Part shown: one piece after another, positions 30,061-39,396 of the stretch
Layout of the letters: every line of letters begins with the position of its first letter
Position numbering within the stretch: position 1 is the first letter of the stretch
DNA from: Bacteroidia bacterium
Lineage (GTDB): Bacteria > Bacteroidota > Bacteroidia > B-17B0 > Aurantibacillaceae
Assembly: GCA_026414605.1 (NCBI GenBank)
Contig: JAOAIP010000064.1
Coordinates: 1-64,000 of the forward strand
Length of the DNA stretch: 64,000 nt
Direction of reading: 5' to 3'
Program-made: the position numbers and the translations under genes
Notes under the pieces: generated by a model
Database searches by the model: none
Seen by the model: only the letters and a program-made list of their open reading frames with translations
Told to the model about the DNA's origin: nothing

Positions 30061-31192
30061 TATTCTCTATCAATCTTTCTATAATTTTTTCCCAAGTAAA
30101 GTTTTGAATATGTTGAAGTGCTGCGGTCTTTTTGGCTTGCAGCACTTCTTTTTTTGTATTAATGATAGTGTTCAAAGCATTTTTAAGAATGGATACATTG
30201 TTGTTTTCAATTAAATATCCTGTAGAATTATTTACTAATTCGCTAACCGCCCCTACATTTGTTGCTACTACGGTTAACCCACTTGCCATTGCTTCTACTA
30301 TTACATTGGGCATTCCTTCGCTATAACTTGGACAAACTAATACATCCATTGATTTTAATAATGATTGAATTGTTGAATAATCAGTAATAGCACCATAGTA
30401 AGTTGTTTTTGAGTCATTGATTTGTAGGTGTGTTGGAATATCTCCGATAAAATGAAATTCAAACTTTTGGTTTTGTCTTATCAAATGTAGTAGAGCAGCG
30501 TTCAAATTTTTTATTCCTTTTCTTTCTTCATATCTTCCAACATATACAAATCTTACGGGCGAATGATATTCCGTAATGGTGTGAGAAATTAGATTTTTTT
30601 CTATTCCTGTCGGAATTTCAATAATTTTTTTACTTGGTATATGTAATTGATTTTTCAAAATACCTGTGATTTTTCCTCCATAAGAAAAAACAATATCTGC
30701 ATTTTGGCTAACGAACTTTGCAGGTATTCGTAATAGAAGATGTTGCAACTTTGTTTTCAAATTAGGACTGTATTGATACATCTCATAGCCGTGCAATTTA
30801 ACGGCTATTTTAGGGAAAAAACTTTGACGATGTTGTAACAAATACCAAGCCGTAAATCCTTTTGTATAAATAAAATCAAAATCAGAGATATCTTTAATTA
30901 AATGATTATAAATTTTTTTTGAATATCTGTATGACTCTAATAAATAATAACCTGGAAATGGGGATGAAAAATCAAATGGTATTTTAATGAACTCTAAAAA
31001 ATCTAATTCATCTTTGCTAAAAATTTCCTTTAATTTTTCATTATACAAATTTTCTTGTTGAGGTAAGATACAATGATAAACACGAGTATGAATTTTATTT
31101 TGTGCAAGATATTTGGCTAAAAAATAAGAGTGCCTTTGCATTCCGCCAATAATAAAAGGATAAATTCCATCAGTTAGTAGTGCAATTTTCAT
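30035..31192 (-). CDS. Glycosyltransferase, GT4 (GT-B) type
   Basis: 385 residues. Rossmann start MKIALLTDGIYPFIIGGMQR with the Gly-rich acceptor-domain loop, then RFVYVGRYEERKGIKNLN and the donor-binding PSYSEGMPNVIVEAMASGL (E-x7-E). It probably adds a sugar in cell-surface polysaccharide or LPS synthesis; donor and acceptor cannot be told. It follows another glycosyltransferase on the same strand, with 81 bases between, and converges on ridA with a 26-base overlap of the coding ends. Confidence 0.9.
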   Translation of the reverse strand: MKIALLTDGIYPFIIGGMQRHSYFLAKYLAQNKIHTRVYHCILPQQENLYNEKLKEIFSKDELDFLEFIKIPFDFSSPFPGYYLLESYRYSKKIYNHLIKDISDFDFIYTKGFTAWYLLQHRQSFFPKIAVKLHGYEMYQYSPNLKTKLQHLLLRIPAKFVSQNADIVFSYGGKITGILKNQLHIPSKKIIEIPTGIEKNLISHTITEYHSPVRFVYVGRYEERKGIKNLNAALLHLIRQNQKFEFHFIGDIPTHLQINDSKTTYYGAITDYSTIQSLLKSMDVLVCPSYSEGMPNVIVEAMASGLTVVATNVGAVSELVNNSTGYLIENNNVSILKNALNTIINTKKEVLQAKKTAALQHIQNFTWEKIIERLIENIKKFSLQR

Positions 31193-31221
31193 TCTGTAAA
31201 ATCTTTGTATTTAATAATTTT

Positions 31222-31260
31222 AAGTTATTAAAAAATTATCCCGAAGGGAGTAAATCTGAG
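31222..31260. repeat. Short CCCTTCGGG-cored repeat, copy 1
   Basis: On the minus strand this reads TTACTCCCTTCGGGATAATT and then TTTTAA, closely matching 50845-50872 on the plus strand (TTAATCCCTTCGGGCTAATT, then TTTTAA). CCC-TTC-GGG is itself a minimal hairpin. It lies between the two glycosyltransferase genes. Confidence 0.55.
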
Positions 31261-31273
31261 TATCTTTATATGC

Positions 31274-32422
31274 TTACAATTCTGCATTCCTAATAATTTC
31301 TTGATATTCTTTTTTAAAGTTTTCTTTTGTAAAGTTTTTTAAAGCAATTTGATGAATAACTAACTTTTCAGAATAGGATAATTTATTTAATGTTGGACTT
31401 GATAATTCATCTTTAATAATAACTCCACATTGATTTTCGTAGCAAAATGCAGTATAGTCGCCAAGATTTTCTGAAATTAAAATTTTTAATCCACTAATGA
31501 GATATTCTGCAAATTTTACAGGGGAAGCAACTCTATTAGTGATACTTTGTTCTCGCACCAACCAGCCATAATCGGCAATACACAAATAATCAAAAACTTC
31601 ATCAGGGTTGACATTTGTTTGATACATTCTATTGGGATATTTTTTAGTAATAGAAAAATCTTGAATGTTGATATTTCCTAAAAATAATAATTTAGTAAGT
31701 GCGTTATTTTCTAATATATTTTTAAAGTATTTGTCTATGAAATGAAGAGATTGCCATCCTGCTATTGAACCTGAAAATACAATAATGATATCTTTTTCAT
31801 TAAATCCTAATCGTTTTCTTTTTTCTTGAATTTCAATTTCTGATGGAAATGATCTAAGAAAGGCATTTGAAAGTGTACAAGGAATTACAACAAAATCCTT
31901 TTGATTGTATAGATATTCTTTTTTCCAATAATCTACTAATGCATTTGAAACAGAAATTTTAAAGTCAGAATAATAAATGGCTTCTTTTTCAAGACGTGAA
32001 ATACTATTAATAATTTTAGGATGATTAATCACTTTGTATTCTTCAAATTCTGCTTTGTACGCCCCTCTTGCATCAAAAATTATTTTTTTGAATAAACCTA
32101 ATTTTTTGAAAGGATATGCTAAATGAAAGGCAAAAATTCCTCTGCATAATACAGCAGAATGGGGATAAAATAGGGCTATAAAAAAAACAAAAAATTTATT
32201 CCAATGCCAATTTTGAACTCCCGGAAACATTGGAATAACAATAGAATGCGAGTACTTTTCTTTTATTTTCTTTCTATTTTGCCAAAAATTACGAATAGAA
32301 ATAAAAGCAACCAATTTTATCGGTAACTTATTTTCTCTTAACTGATTAAGATATTTAATAACATCAATTACCTGACTATAATAAATGCCACTGGGATAAT
32401 CATTAAATGTGAAATATAACAT
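31274..32422 (-). CDS. Glycosyltransferase-like protein (GT-B fold)
   Basis: 382 residues from the ATG at 32422. A TTG three codons upstream was rejected because an AAAAGGAG site at 32439-32432 sits 9 bases before the ATG, a rare true Shine-Dalgarno for this genome. Features are an N-terminal YFTFNDYPSGIYYSQ, IIFDARGAYKAEF in the middle, then IIIVFSGSIAGWQSLHF and RVASPVKFAEYLISGLKIL, the pattern of a donor-binding GT-B domain. Weaker family match than the next gene; probably a surface-glycan enzyme acting with it. Confidence 0.75.
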   Translation of the reverse strand: MLYFTFNDYPSGIYYSQVIDVIKYLNQLRENKLPIKLVAFISIRNFWQNRKKIKEKYSHSIVIPMFPGVQNWHWNKFFVFFIALFYPHSAVLCRGIFAFHLAYPFKKLGLFKKIIFDARGAYKAEFEEYKVINHPKIINSISRLEKEAIYYSDFKISVSNALVDYWKKEYLYNQKDFVVIPCTLSNAFLRSFPSEIEIQEKRKRLGFNEKDIIIVFSGSIAGWQSLHFIDKYFKNILENNALTKLLFLGNINIQDFSITKKYPNRMYQTNVNPDEVFDYLCIADYGWLVREQSITNRVASPVKFAEYLISGLKILISENLGDYTAFCYENQCGVIIKDELSSPTLNKLSYSEKLVIHQIALKNFTKENFKKEYQEIIRNAEL

Positions 32423-32503
32423 TAAATTCAACTCCTTTTATTCTTGCACAGGCAAAGGTAGAAAATAAAACATAAGTATTCTACTCCAATTTTAATTGAA
32501 GCA

Positions 32504-33184
32504 CTACTCCCCCCCTCTCCATTTTTTCATATCTTCAGGTTTTATTTCGGTATATCCTTCGGTAGATAAATTAAAAATATCATCAGAAACAGGATTGAAA
32601 TTAATTTCTTTGGCTGTGATTTTGATGGTCATTCCTTGTTGAGGGAATGAATATTCTAATGGCATACCTTTGATGCCTTTTAAGTATGCTACTTCTTGAT
32701 TTCTCTTTGATTTGTATTTTTGTTGAGCGTATACATTAGGAATTTGTTCGGTATACCATACTTCTGCATTAAAATCTTTTCCATCTCTGGATTTTCCTGT
32801 AACTATGGCTTTTTTACAATCATAACCAGCAATTTTTTTGGTATCATTGGTGTATTCAACTTTGTAATCTATCTTATTTTTGTCATCTTCTTTGTATTTG
32901 GGGTCTTCAGGGTTTATTCTCATAAAGTTTTTATTACCCATCATATCCATTAGCATAATTACTGATTTATCGTCGCCTGCGGTTTTTATTGAATACATCA
33001 TAGAGTTTTGTTCAGAATAGAATTTATTATCTTTCCAAACCATCTTCATTTCCATATCTCCCATCATTGCGGCTTGTTCAGCGGGTAATCCTTCTATAGT
33101 CATTTGATAAAGGACAGTGCCTTGATTTTGAGCATTTAAAAGGATGCTTGCATAAGTTAAAACAATTAAAGCGATTTTTTTCAT
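32504..33184 (-). CDS. Secreted DUF4412-like (LolA-superfamily-like) protein
   Basis: 226 residues with a signal peptide (ILLNAQNQ, cleavage near 19). The body has alternating beta strands with many Met in the first third (AAMMGDMEMKMVW, then VIMLMDMMGN), then KKIAGYDCKKAIVTGKS and AEVWYTEQIPN, features of periplasmic DUF4412/GLPGLI-type Bacteroidota proteins. No catalytic residues seen. The Met-rich face could bind lipid or metal. Function unknown. Monocistronic, divergent from the M16 gene; TATTTTTG at 33209-33202 on the minus strand may be its -7 box. Confidence 0.7.
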   Translation of the reverse strand: MKKIALIVLTYASILLNAQNQGTVLYQMTIEGLPAEQAAMMGDMEMKMVWKDNKFYSEQNSMMYSIKTAGDDKSVIMLMDMMGNKNFMRINPEDPKYKEDDKNKIDYKVEYTNDTKKIAGYDCKKAIVTGKSRDGKDFNAEVWYTEQIPNVYAQQKYKSKRNQEVAYLKGIKGMPLEYSFPQQGMTIKITAKEINFNPVSDDIFNLSTEGYTEIKPEDMKKWRGGE

Positions 33185-33315
33185 ACATTTAAATTTTGCT
33201 GCAAAAATAGATAATAAATTAAAACACTTTGTTTTAAGCAGTAAAAATTATTTGATTGGTAAATTTATTTTTTGAGTGGCGATAAAATAAAATACATTAA
33301 AAAATATGTTAATAG

Positions 33316-33348
33316 TTTGGTAAATAAGAATGTTATTTCATTTATTTG
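33316..33348 (+). promoter_or_regulatory. Promoter of the M16 protease gene
   Basis: TTTG at 33316-33319, 21 bases, then TTTATTTG at 33341-33348 (one base off TAnnTTTG). The start site would fall near 33355, just before the ATG at 33365. This rules out the longer open frame that begins at 33272. Confidence 0.55.
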
Positions 33349-33364
33349 CCCAAAATTCAATGCT

Positions 33365-36220
33365 ATGAAAAAATGGATGATTGTAATTTCAAGTTCACTT
33401 TATTCTTTGTTTTCTCTTAATGCACAACAAGCCCAATTAGTGGAAAAGGTTGAACCACAACCCGGAAAAGTAGTTATACCTTATGAAAAATACAAATTAC
33501 CCAATGGATTAACTATTCTTTTGCACGAAGATCATTCTGACCCTATAGTTAATGTAATGGTTACTTACAAAGTGGGGTCTAACCGTGAAGATTTAGGAAG
33601 AAGTGGTTTTGCACATTTTTTTGAACATATGATGTTTCAAGGTTCTAAGCACGTGGCAGATGAAGAGCATTTTAAAATTATTCAATCTGCGGGCGGGACT
33701 ATGAATGGATTTACAGAAAGAGATAAAACTGTTTATTTTGAAACGGTGCCTTCTAATTATTTAGAACTCGTTTTGTGGTTGGAAGCGGATAGAATGGGTT
33801 TCTTATTGGATTCTCTGTATGCTCGTAAATTTGAAAATCAACGTGATGCCGTAAAAAATGAAAAATCACAAAATGTTGAAAACCAGCCCTATCTCATTGG
33901 TTTTACAGAAGAAATTTACAAAATTCTTTATCCACCAAAACATCCTTATTCTTGGCCTACAATTGGCTATGTAGATGAATTAAATGCCGCTACATTAGAA
34001 GATGTTCGCAATTTCTTTTTAAGATGGTATGGACCAAATAATGCTATTTTAACTATTTCTGGAGATTTTGATAAGCAACAAACATTAAAATGGATTGAAA
34101 AATATTTTGGTTCATTAAAACCCTGCCCCGAAGTTAAGAAATTAAAAGCACCACCAGTTGTATTGCCCGAAGATAAATACGGTTCCTATAGTGATCGTGT
34201 ATATTTTCCTTTACATTTAAGAGTGTATCCAACAGTACCTCAATATCATAGAGATGAAGCCGCACTTGATTTATTGGCAGAAATGATGGGTGGTGGAAAA
34301 AATTCTATATTTTATCAAAAGTTTGTCAAAACGGATAAAGCCGCTCAGGTAGGCGTAAGCCATTCTAATCAAGAATTAATAGGAGAATTTCAGATATATG
34401 TAGTAGCATATCCTCCCGAAGATTTTAATTATGAAAAATTATTTAAAGAATTGGACCAACAAGTAAAAGAAACCCTTGATGAATTTGAAAAAACAGGAAT
34501 TACAGATGAAGCATTAGCCCGTGCTAAAAGTAAAAGAGAATCAGAACAATATGATATTTTAGGAAGTGTATTTAGCAAAGCATCTGCTATTTCTGAATGG
34601 GAAAGATTATTAGGAAAAGGATACACTATTTCAGATGAAATTGATAGATATAATAAAGTAAGCAAAGAAGATATTGTTAGAGTGTTTAATAAATACATTA
34701 AAGGCAGTGGTGCGGCGATATTAAATACTTACCCAATGCTTAATCCAAAAGATTCTGTAAAAAGTATCAATCCTAATGCGGGTGTTAAATTTCCCCCCAA
34801 TCCAGAATATGCTAATTTAAAATATGAACCTAATCCTGATAATTTTGATAGATCGGTTCGCCCTTTGCCAGGACCGCCTAAAACAGTGAAAATTCCTGAT
34901 ACTTACAAGTTTAAATTAAATAATGGAATAGAATGTATAGGAACAAAATTTGATGAAACACCAAAAGTAATTATTAGTATAGAAATAGAAGGTGGCGAGT
35001 TGGCACATAACGATATTAAAAAATTAGGATTGGCTTCCATCACAGCACAAATGATGGATGAAAGCACACAGAATTTCACAGCAGAACAAATAGAAGCAGA
35101 GTTAGATAAATTAGGAAGTACAATTAACTTTTCAGCCGATGATGAAGCAACAACTATTACTGTAACAACTTTAAAGAAAAATTTGGATGCTACATTAAAA
35201 ATTTTAGAAGAAAAATTATTCCGCCCTGCCTTCAAAGAAGACGATTTTAAACGTATTAAAAAGCAATTTAGAGAAAGCATTAAACAAGAAGATAAGCAGC
35301 CACAACAAATGGCAAGCAAAGCATATTATTATGTCTTGTATGGAGAAAATGTATTTGGATTAGCCCCATCTGTAAAAACAGTGGATAACATTACATTAAA
35401 CGATGTAAAAAATTATTATCAAAAGTATTATTCTGCTAACTTAGCAAAAATTTCTATCGTTGGGGACTTAACAGATCAGGAAGCCAAGCAAAAATTGGAA
35501 TTTTTAAGTAAATGGGAAAACAAAAATGTAAGCATTACTCCTCCATCGTTGCCGGCTGAACCAAAAGATGGACAAAGTTTTATTGTCAATAAACCAGGTG
35601 CTCCATCAAGCGTGATAATGATGGGTTATCCTTCTCTCAAATTTGATGCTTATGGTGATTATTTTAAGAACAAAATAGCCAATTTTGCATTTGGTGGAAA
35701 CTTTAACAGCCGTATCAACTTAAACTTAAGAGAAGAAAAAGGATATACTTATGGTATTTATTCTCGTTTTTCAGGAGATAAGTATAAAGGAGAATTTACT
35801 ATTTCATCATCCGTTAAAAGACCTGCTACCATTGCATCAGTTGCAGAAGTACTCAAGGAATTTAAGAATTATGTAGAAAAAGGAATTACCGACAAAGAAT
35901 TAGAATTTACCAAAAATTCTTTATTAAATTCAGAAGCATTGAAGTATGAGTCACCATTTCAAAAAGCATCTCTTTTAAGTACAATGATTAAATATAATCT
36001 TGATAATAATTTTTCTGCGAAACAAAATGAAATTTTGAAAAACATTACAAAAGATGAAGTAAATGCTCAAATCAAAAAGTACTTCTTGCCTAACAAAATG
36101 AATACAATAATGGTAGGGGATAAAACGGTTATTGAAATGCAATTAGAAAGATTAGCCAAAGATCCACAATACAGCCCAATTATTAATAATCTTAAACCTA
36201 AAAAATTAAGCATTGATTAG
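33365..36220 (+). CDS. M16 family zinc protease, two-lobed
   Basis: 951 residues from the ATG at 33365 (TGCT-ATG), chosen over a longer frame because the promoter lies inside that extension and because a clear signal peptide then begins at residue 1 (ending SLFSLNAQQ). The inverted zinc motif HFFEH is at 84-88 (GFAHFFEHMMFQGS), with the third ligand Glu-166 in VKNEKSQ. The C-terminal half repeats the M16 fold without HxxEH, as in pitrilysin-type fused proteases, and holds the R/Y substrate segment RINLNLREEKGYTYGIYS. Probably periplasmic or outer-membrane peptide degradation. Confidence 0.93.
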   Translation: MKKWMIVISSSLYSLFSLNAQQAQLVEKVEPQPGKVVIPYEKYKLPNGLTILLHEDHSDPIVNVMVTYKVGSNREDLGRSGFAHFFEHMMFQGSKHVADEEHFKIIQSAGGTMNGFTERDKTVYFETVPSNYLELVLWLEADRMGFLLDSLYARKFENQRDAVKNEKSQNVENQPYLIGFTEEIYKILYPPKHPYSWPTIGYVDELNAATLEDVRNFFLRWYGPNNAILTISGDFDKQQTLKWIEKYFGSLKPCPEVKKLKAPPVVLPEDKYGSYSDRVYFPLHLRVYPTVPQYHRDEAALDLLAEMMGGGKNSIFYQKFVKTDKAAQVGVSHSNQELIGEFQIYVVAYPPEDFNYEKLFKELDQQVKETLDEFEKTGITDEALARAKSKRESEQYDILGSVFSKASAISEWERLLGKGYTISDEIDRYNKVSKEDIVRVFNKYIKGSGAAILNTYPMLNPKDSVKSINPNAGVKFPPNPEYANLKYEPNPDNFDRSVRPLPGPPKTVKIPDTYKFKLNNGIECIGTKFDETPKVIISIEIEGGELAHNDIKKLGLASITAQMMDESTQNFTAEQIEAELDKLGSTINFSADDEATTITVTTLKKNLDATLKILEEKLFRPAFKEDDFKRIKKQFRESIKQEDKQPQQMASKAYYYVLYGENVFGLAPSVKTVDNITLNDVKNYYQKYYSANLAKISIVGDLTDQEAKQKLEFLSKWENKNVSITPPSLPAEPKDGQSFIVNKPGAPSSVIMMGYPSLKFDAYGDYFKNKIANFAFGGNFNSRINLNLREEKGYTYGIYSRFSGDKYKGEFTISSSVKRPATIASVAEVLKEFKNYVEKGITDKELEFTKNSLLNSEALKYESPFQKASLLSTMIKYNLDNNFSAKQNEILKNITKDEVNAQIKKYFLPNKMNTIMVGDKTVIEMQLERLAKDPQYSPIINNLKPKKLSID

Positions 36221-36246
36221 GATTAAACTTAATTAAGAGTATTGTT

Positions 36247-36278
36247 CTTGAAAAGAAACAAAAATTTTTGTATCTTTG
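36247..36278 (+). promoter_or_regulatory. Promoter of the coiled-coil membrane protein gene
   Basis: CTTG at 36247-36250, 20 bases, TATCTTTG at 36271-36278. The start site falls near 36285, so the ATG at 36293 is the correct start rather than the upstream TTG frame. Confidence 0.6.
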
Positions 36279-36292
36279 TAATTAAAAATATT

Positions 36293-36778
36293 ATGCGATT
36301 CAAAGTTTTGTTATTCTTAGTTGCTAATTTAATTGCTTTTCGGTTATCTTATGCAGTAACTCATACTAATGACTCATTAGCAGAATACCGCCCTATACCT
36401 TATACTCAGAAGGATAGAGATTTACTGATTAAACTTGATGAGCGAACAAAGTATTTAGAACAATTAATTAATGAAAGAACAAATTATCTTAATGAACGAA
36501 TAGACAACTTACAAAAACAAATAGATGATTTAAGAGAAGATATGAAGTGGCAATTTGGAGTATTGTTTACATTAATAGTAGCATTGTTTGGCTTTATTAT
36601 ATGGGATAGAAGAACATTTATGAAACCACTTGAAGAAAAAGTGATAAGTTTGAATGAAGAAACAAAAAACATCAAAGAAAAAGTACAACTTAATGAACGA
36701 CTTTTACAAGCATTAAGAGAACTATCCTTAAAAGATGAAAAATTAAGAGAGATATTAAAACAATTTAATTTATTGTAA
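36293..36778 (+). CDS. Small membrane protein with coiled coils, function unknown
   Basis: 161 residues from the ATG at 36293, chosen by the promoter position. Signal peptide to about residue 22 (FRLSYAVTH). Residues about 40-85 form a heptad-rich coiled coil (LDERTKYLEQLINERTNYL, repeated once with NERIDNLQKQ). A membrane helix follows at about 90-105 (FTLIVALFGFIIW), then a second charged coiled coil to the end. No family recognised. Seventeen bases before a TPR gene, with which it is probably co-transcribed. Confidence 0.75.
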   Translation: MRFKVLLFLVANLIAFRLSYAVTHTNDSLAEYRPIPYTQKDRDLLIKLDERTKYLEQLINERTNYLNERIDNLQKQIDDLREDMKWQFGVLFTLIVALFGFIIWDRRTFMKPLEEKVISLNEETKNIKEKVQLNERLLQALRELSLKDEKLREILKQFNLL

Positions 36779-36795
36779 CATTAAAAAATTATATT

Positions 36796-37953
36796 ATGAA
36801 AAAGCAAATGTTTAGTGCATTGTCAATGAGTGCTGTTCTATTATTGAATGCACAGAGTTTTAATGTACAAAATACAGCAAATTATTTGAGAAATAAAGAA
36901 CTTGACAAAGCAAAAGCAGCCGCTGATGCAGCAGTAGTGCACGAAAGCACAGCCAATTCGGCAAAAGCATGGATGTACAGAGGAAAAGTATATTATGCAT
37001 TGCTTTCTACAAAAGATGAAAAATTTAAAAATCTTGATCCCGAAGCCGCCGAAAAAGCCGTTGAAAGTTTTATAAAATGTTTTGAGTTAGATAAAGATAA
37101 AATTTATAAAGATGAAAGTGAAGTAAAAGAAGGTTTTATTGTATCTTCAAGTAATCTTATCTATAAAGCAACGACTATCTACAGACCCAATAAAGAGTTT
37201 GATAAAGCCATCAAAGCATTTGAAATACTTGAAAAAGCAGTTCCATTTGATCCTGATCAAGCATTAAAAAGAAACAATATCACCAAAGAAAAATTATTGT
37301 TTGAAAAATATAAAACCTACATAATTGCAGAAGATATAGCAAAATCAAAAGAATTGGCCAACCAACTCTATTCTATAAAATACAAAGACCCTTCTATTTA
37401 TACAAGCATTGTTCGATTGACTTTATCCAAAGGAGATACTGCCTCAGCAATGGATTTTTTACATAAAGGACAAACGATATTTGATGATAATATGGATTTA
37501 TTGAATATTGAAATTGATATTTTATCTAAACAAAAAAAATTAAACGAACTCAAAGAAAAATTAGAAACAGCCGTAGAAACCAATCCTGATAATGAAGCAT
37601 ACCACGCTGTATTAGGAAATATCTACGATAAATTAGGTGAAAAAGAAAAAGCAGAAAAAGAATATTTAAAAGCATTAGAGTTGAACCCCAAAAACGAACC
37701 TGTATTATTTAATGTTGGGGCATATTACTTCAATACAGGAAATGAATGGAATAAAAAGTTAGGTGACCTTCCGCCTTCTGAAACCAAAAAAGCAAAAGAA
37801 TATGAAGCCAAAGCCAATGAGTATTTTCGTAAAGCCATTCAGTATTTTGAAGAATACTATGCTTTAAAACCAGATGATAAAGCCGTGAAACAACGTTTAA
37901 GACAATTGTACTTACGATTTGGTGAAACAGAAAAAGCCGACAAATTCAAATAA
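36796..37953 (+). CDS. Periplasmic TPR-repeat protein
   Basis: 385 residues. Signal peptide to about residue 19 (VLLLNAQSF). Helical repeats with TPR spacing include NKELDKAKAAADAAV, the strong pair NEAYHAVLGNIYDKLGEKEK and LKALELNPKNEPVLFNVGA, and EYYALKPDDKAVKQRLRQLY. Likely a scaffold in the periplasm; partners unknown. Follows the coiled-coil membrane protein and precedes the TSUP gene by 11 bases, suggesting one transcript of three genes. Confidence 0.85.
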   Translation: MKKQMFSALSMSAVLLLNAQSFNVQNTANYLRNKELDKAKAAADAAVVHESTANSAKAWMYRGKVYYALLSTKDEKFKNLDPEAAEKAVESFIKCFELDKDKIYKDESEVKEGFIVSSSNLIYKATTIYRPNKEFDKAIKAFEILEKAVPFDPDQALKRNNITKEKLLFEKYKTYIIAEDIAKSKELANQLYSIKYKDPSIYTSIVRLTLSKGDTASAMDFLHKGQTIFDDNMDLLNIEIDILSKQKKLNELKEKLETAVETNPDNEAYHAVLGNIYDKLGEKEKAEKEYLKALELNPKNEPVLFNVGAYYFNTGNEWNKKLGDLPPSETKKAKEYEAKANEYFRKAIQYFEEYYALKPDDKAVKQRLRQLYLRFGETEKADKFK

Positions 37954-37964
37954 AATTTAATAAA

Positions 37965-38333
37965 GTGGACATTACAACAATTATACTACTCCTTCTTATT
38001 GGGGCTTTAGGAGGTATTGTAAGTTCCTTTTTAGGAATAGGGGGTGGCTTAGTGGTCATCCCTTTGTTAGTATTGTTGCTTAATTATTCTCAAAAAACAG
38101 CACAAGGCACATCATTGGCTCTAATGTTGCCACCTATTGGAATTATGGCGGTCATTAATTATTACAAAACAGGAAATGCGAATATCACTCACGCTATGAT
38201 AATGGCTGTAGGTTTTTTGATAGCCAGTTATTTTGCGTCTAAATGGGCAGTAAATATACACGATGATTATCTTAAAAAGATATTTGCAGTGTTTCTTATT
38301 TTGTATGCAATTAAACTGTTGCTGGGAAAATAA
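37965..38333 (+). CDS. TauE/SafE (TSUP) family half-size membrane transporter
   Basis: 122 residues with a GTG start 11 bases after the TPR gene. Four hydrophobic segments and the family motif GGIVSSFLGIGGGLVVIPLL near the N-terminus. Full-length TSUP transporters carry two such halves (about 250 residues); this is a single half, so it should act as a dimer. It would export or import a small anion such as sulfite or an organosulfonate, unproven. No second half is present nearby. Confidence 0.85.
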   Translation: MDITTIILLLLIGALGGIVSSFLGIGGGLVVIPLLVLLLNYSQKTAQGTSLALMLPPIGIMAVINYYKTGNANITHAMIMAVGFLIASYFASKWAVNIHDDYLKKIFAVFLILYAIKLLLGK

Positions 38334-38364
38334 AGTCAGTTTTTCTCTTTTTATCTATCCTTCA

Positions 38365-39393
38365 TCATTCACTCAGTTCGCCTCTTAAATTTTTTCCAAG
38401 AAGAAGTTTGATAACATTTATATCTTTTTCTTTTCCCAATAAATACATAAGTTTGGTTATACTTGCTTCAAAACTCATATCTTTTGCACTAATGACACCC
38501 ATTTCTTTTAAATAACGACTGGTTTCATATTTACCTAAATCAACACTGCCTTGTAAACATTGTGTAACATCTAATACAATAATACCTTCATTTATAAGCG
38601 TTTTCAACCAATTTAAAAATACCTTATTAGTAGGTGCATTTCCAGCACCATACGTTCTTATTATTAATGCCTTTAAATCTTGATTAGAAAATTGCTTTTG
38701 GATAGTTTCAAAATTGATACCTGGAAATAAATGCAATACAGCAATATCTGTATTTAATGTAGTGTGTATAGACAAATTGGTAGAAGATGGTCGCCACAAA
38801 GCATTTTTATTGTATTCTATTTCAATGCCTGCTTCTGCTAATGGGGGATAATTGGGCGATTGTATAGCATTAAAATGATTGGCACTATATTTAATAGAAC
38901 GATTACCTCTAAATAGTTTGTATTCAAAATAAATGGCTACTTCTTGAACCATAGATTTTCCATCATTGTCTTTATCTGCTGCAATTTGAATAGAAGTAAT
39001 GATATTTTCTTTACCATCTGTTCTAAGCACGCCAATTGGTAGTTGAGAACCTGTAAGAATTACGGGCTTATTCAAACCATCCAGCATAAAACTTAATGCA
39101 GATGCCGTATAAGCAATAGTATCGGTGCCGTGTAATATCACAAAACCATCGTAATGATTGTATTTTTCATAAATGAGTTGAACAAGAGAAACCCATAAAT
39201 CAATAGAAACATTTGAAGAATCAATAGGATCAAAAGTATGAATATCTATTGAAACATCTAATCGTTTGAGTTCAGGAATGTGATAAAATAATTGATTAAA
39301 ATCAAAAGGTTTGAGATCACCACTATGTATATCCTGCACCATTCCTATGGTTCCGCCTGTGTATATGAGTAATACTTTACTTTTAGAGTTCAT
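38365..39393 (-). CDS. ansA: Type I (cytosolic) L-asparaginase
   Basis: 342 residues, no signal peptide. Nucleophile Thr in LIYTGGTIGMVQ near the start; second catalytic Thr in the HGTDT motif (FVILHGTDTIAYTASALSF). The C-terminal domain has RTYGAGNAP and VTQCLQGSVDLGKYETS. It hydrolyses asparagine to aspartate and ammonia. Last gene of a three-gene minus-strand operon: its ATG lies 3 bases after the stop of the barrel protein gene. It converges on the TSUP gene across 31 bases. Confidence 0.95.
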   Translation of the reverse strand: MNSKSKVLLIYTGGTIGMVQDIHSGDLKPFDFNQLFYHIPELKRLDVSIDIHTFDPIDSSNVSIDLWVSLVQLIYEKYNHYDGFVILHGTDTIAYTASALSFMLDGLNKPVILTGSQLPIGVLRTDGKENIITSIQIAADKDNDGKSMVQEVAIYFEYKLFRGNRSIKYSANHFNAIQSPNYPPLAEAGIEIEYNKNALWRPSSTNLSIHTTLNTDIAVLHLFPGINFETIQKQFSNQDLKALIIRTYGAGNAPTNKVFLNWLKTLINEGIIVLDVTQCLQGSVDLGKYETSRYLKEMGVISAKDMSFEASITKLMYLLGKEKDINVIKLLLGKNLRGELSE

Positions 39394-39396
39394 TAT

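Noticed and set aside
33272-33364. N-terminal extension of the M16 protease frame
   Set aside because: It contains the promoter and places a signal peptide internally; the ATG at 33365 fits both.
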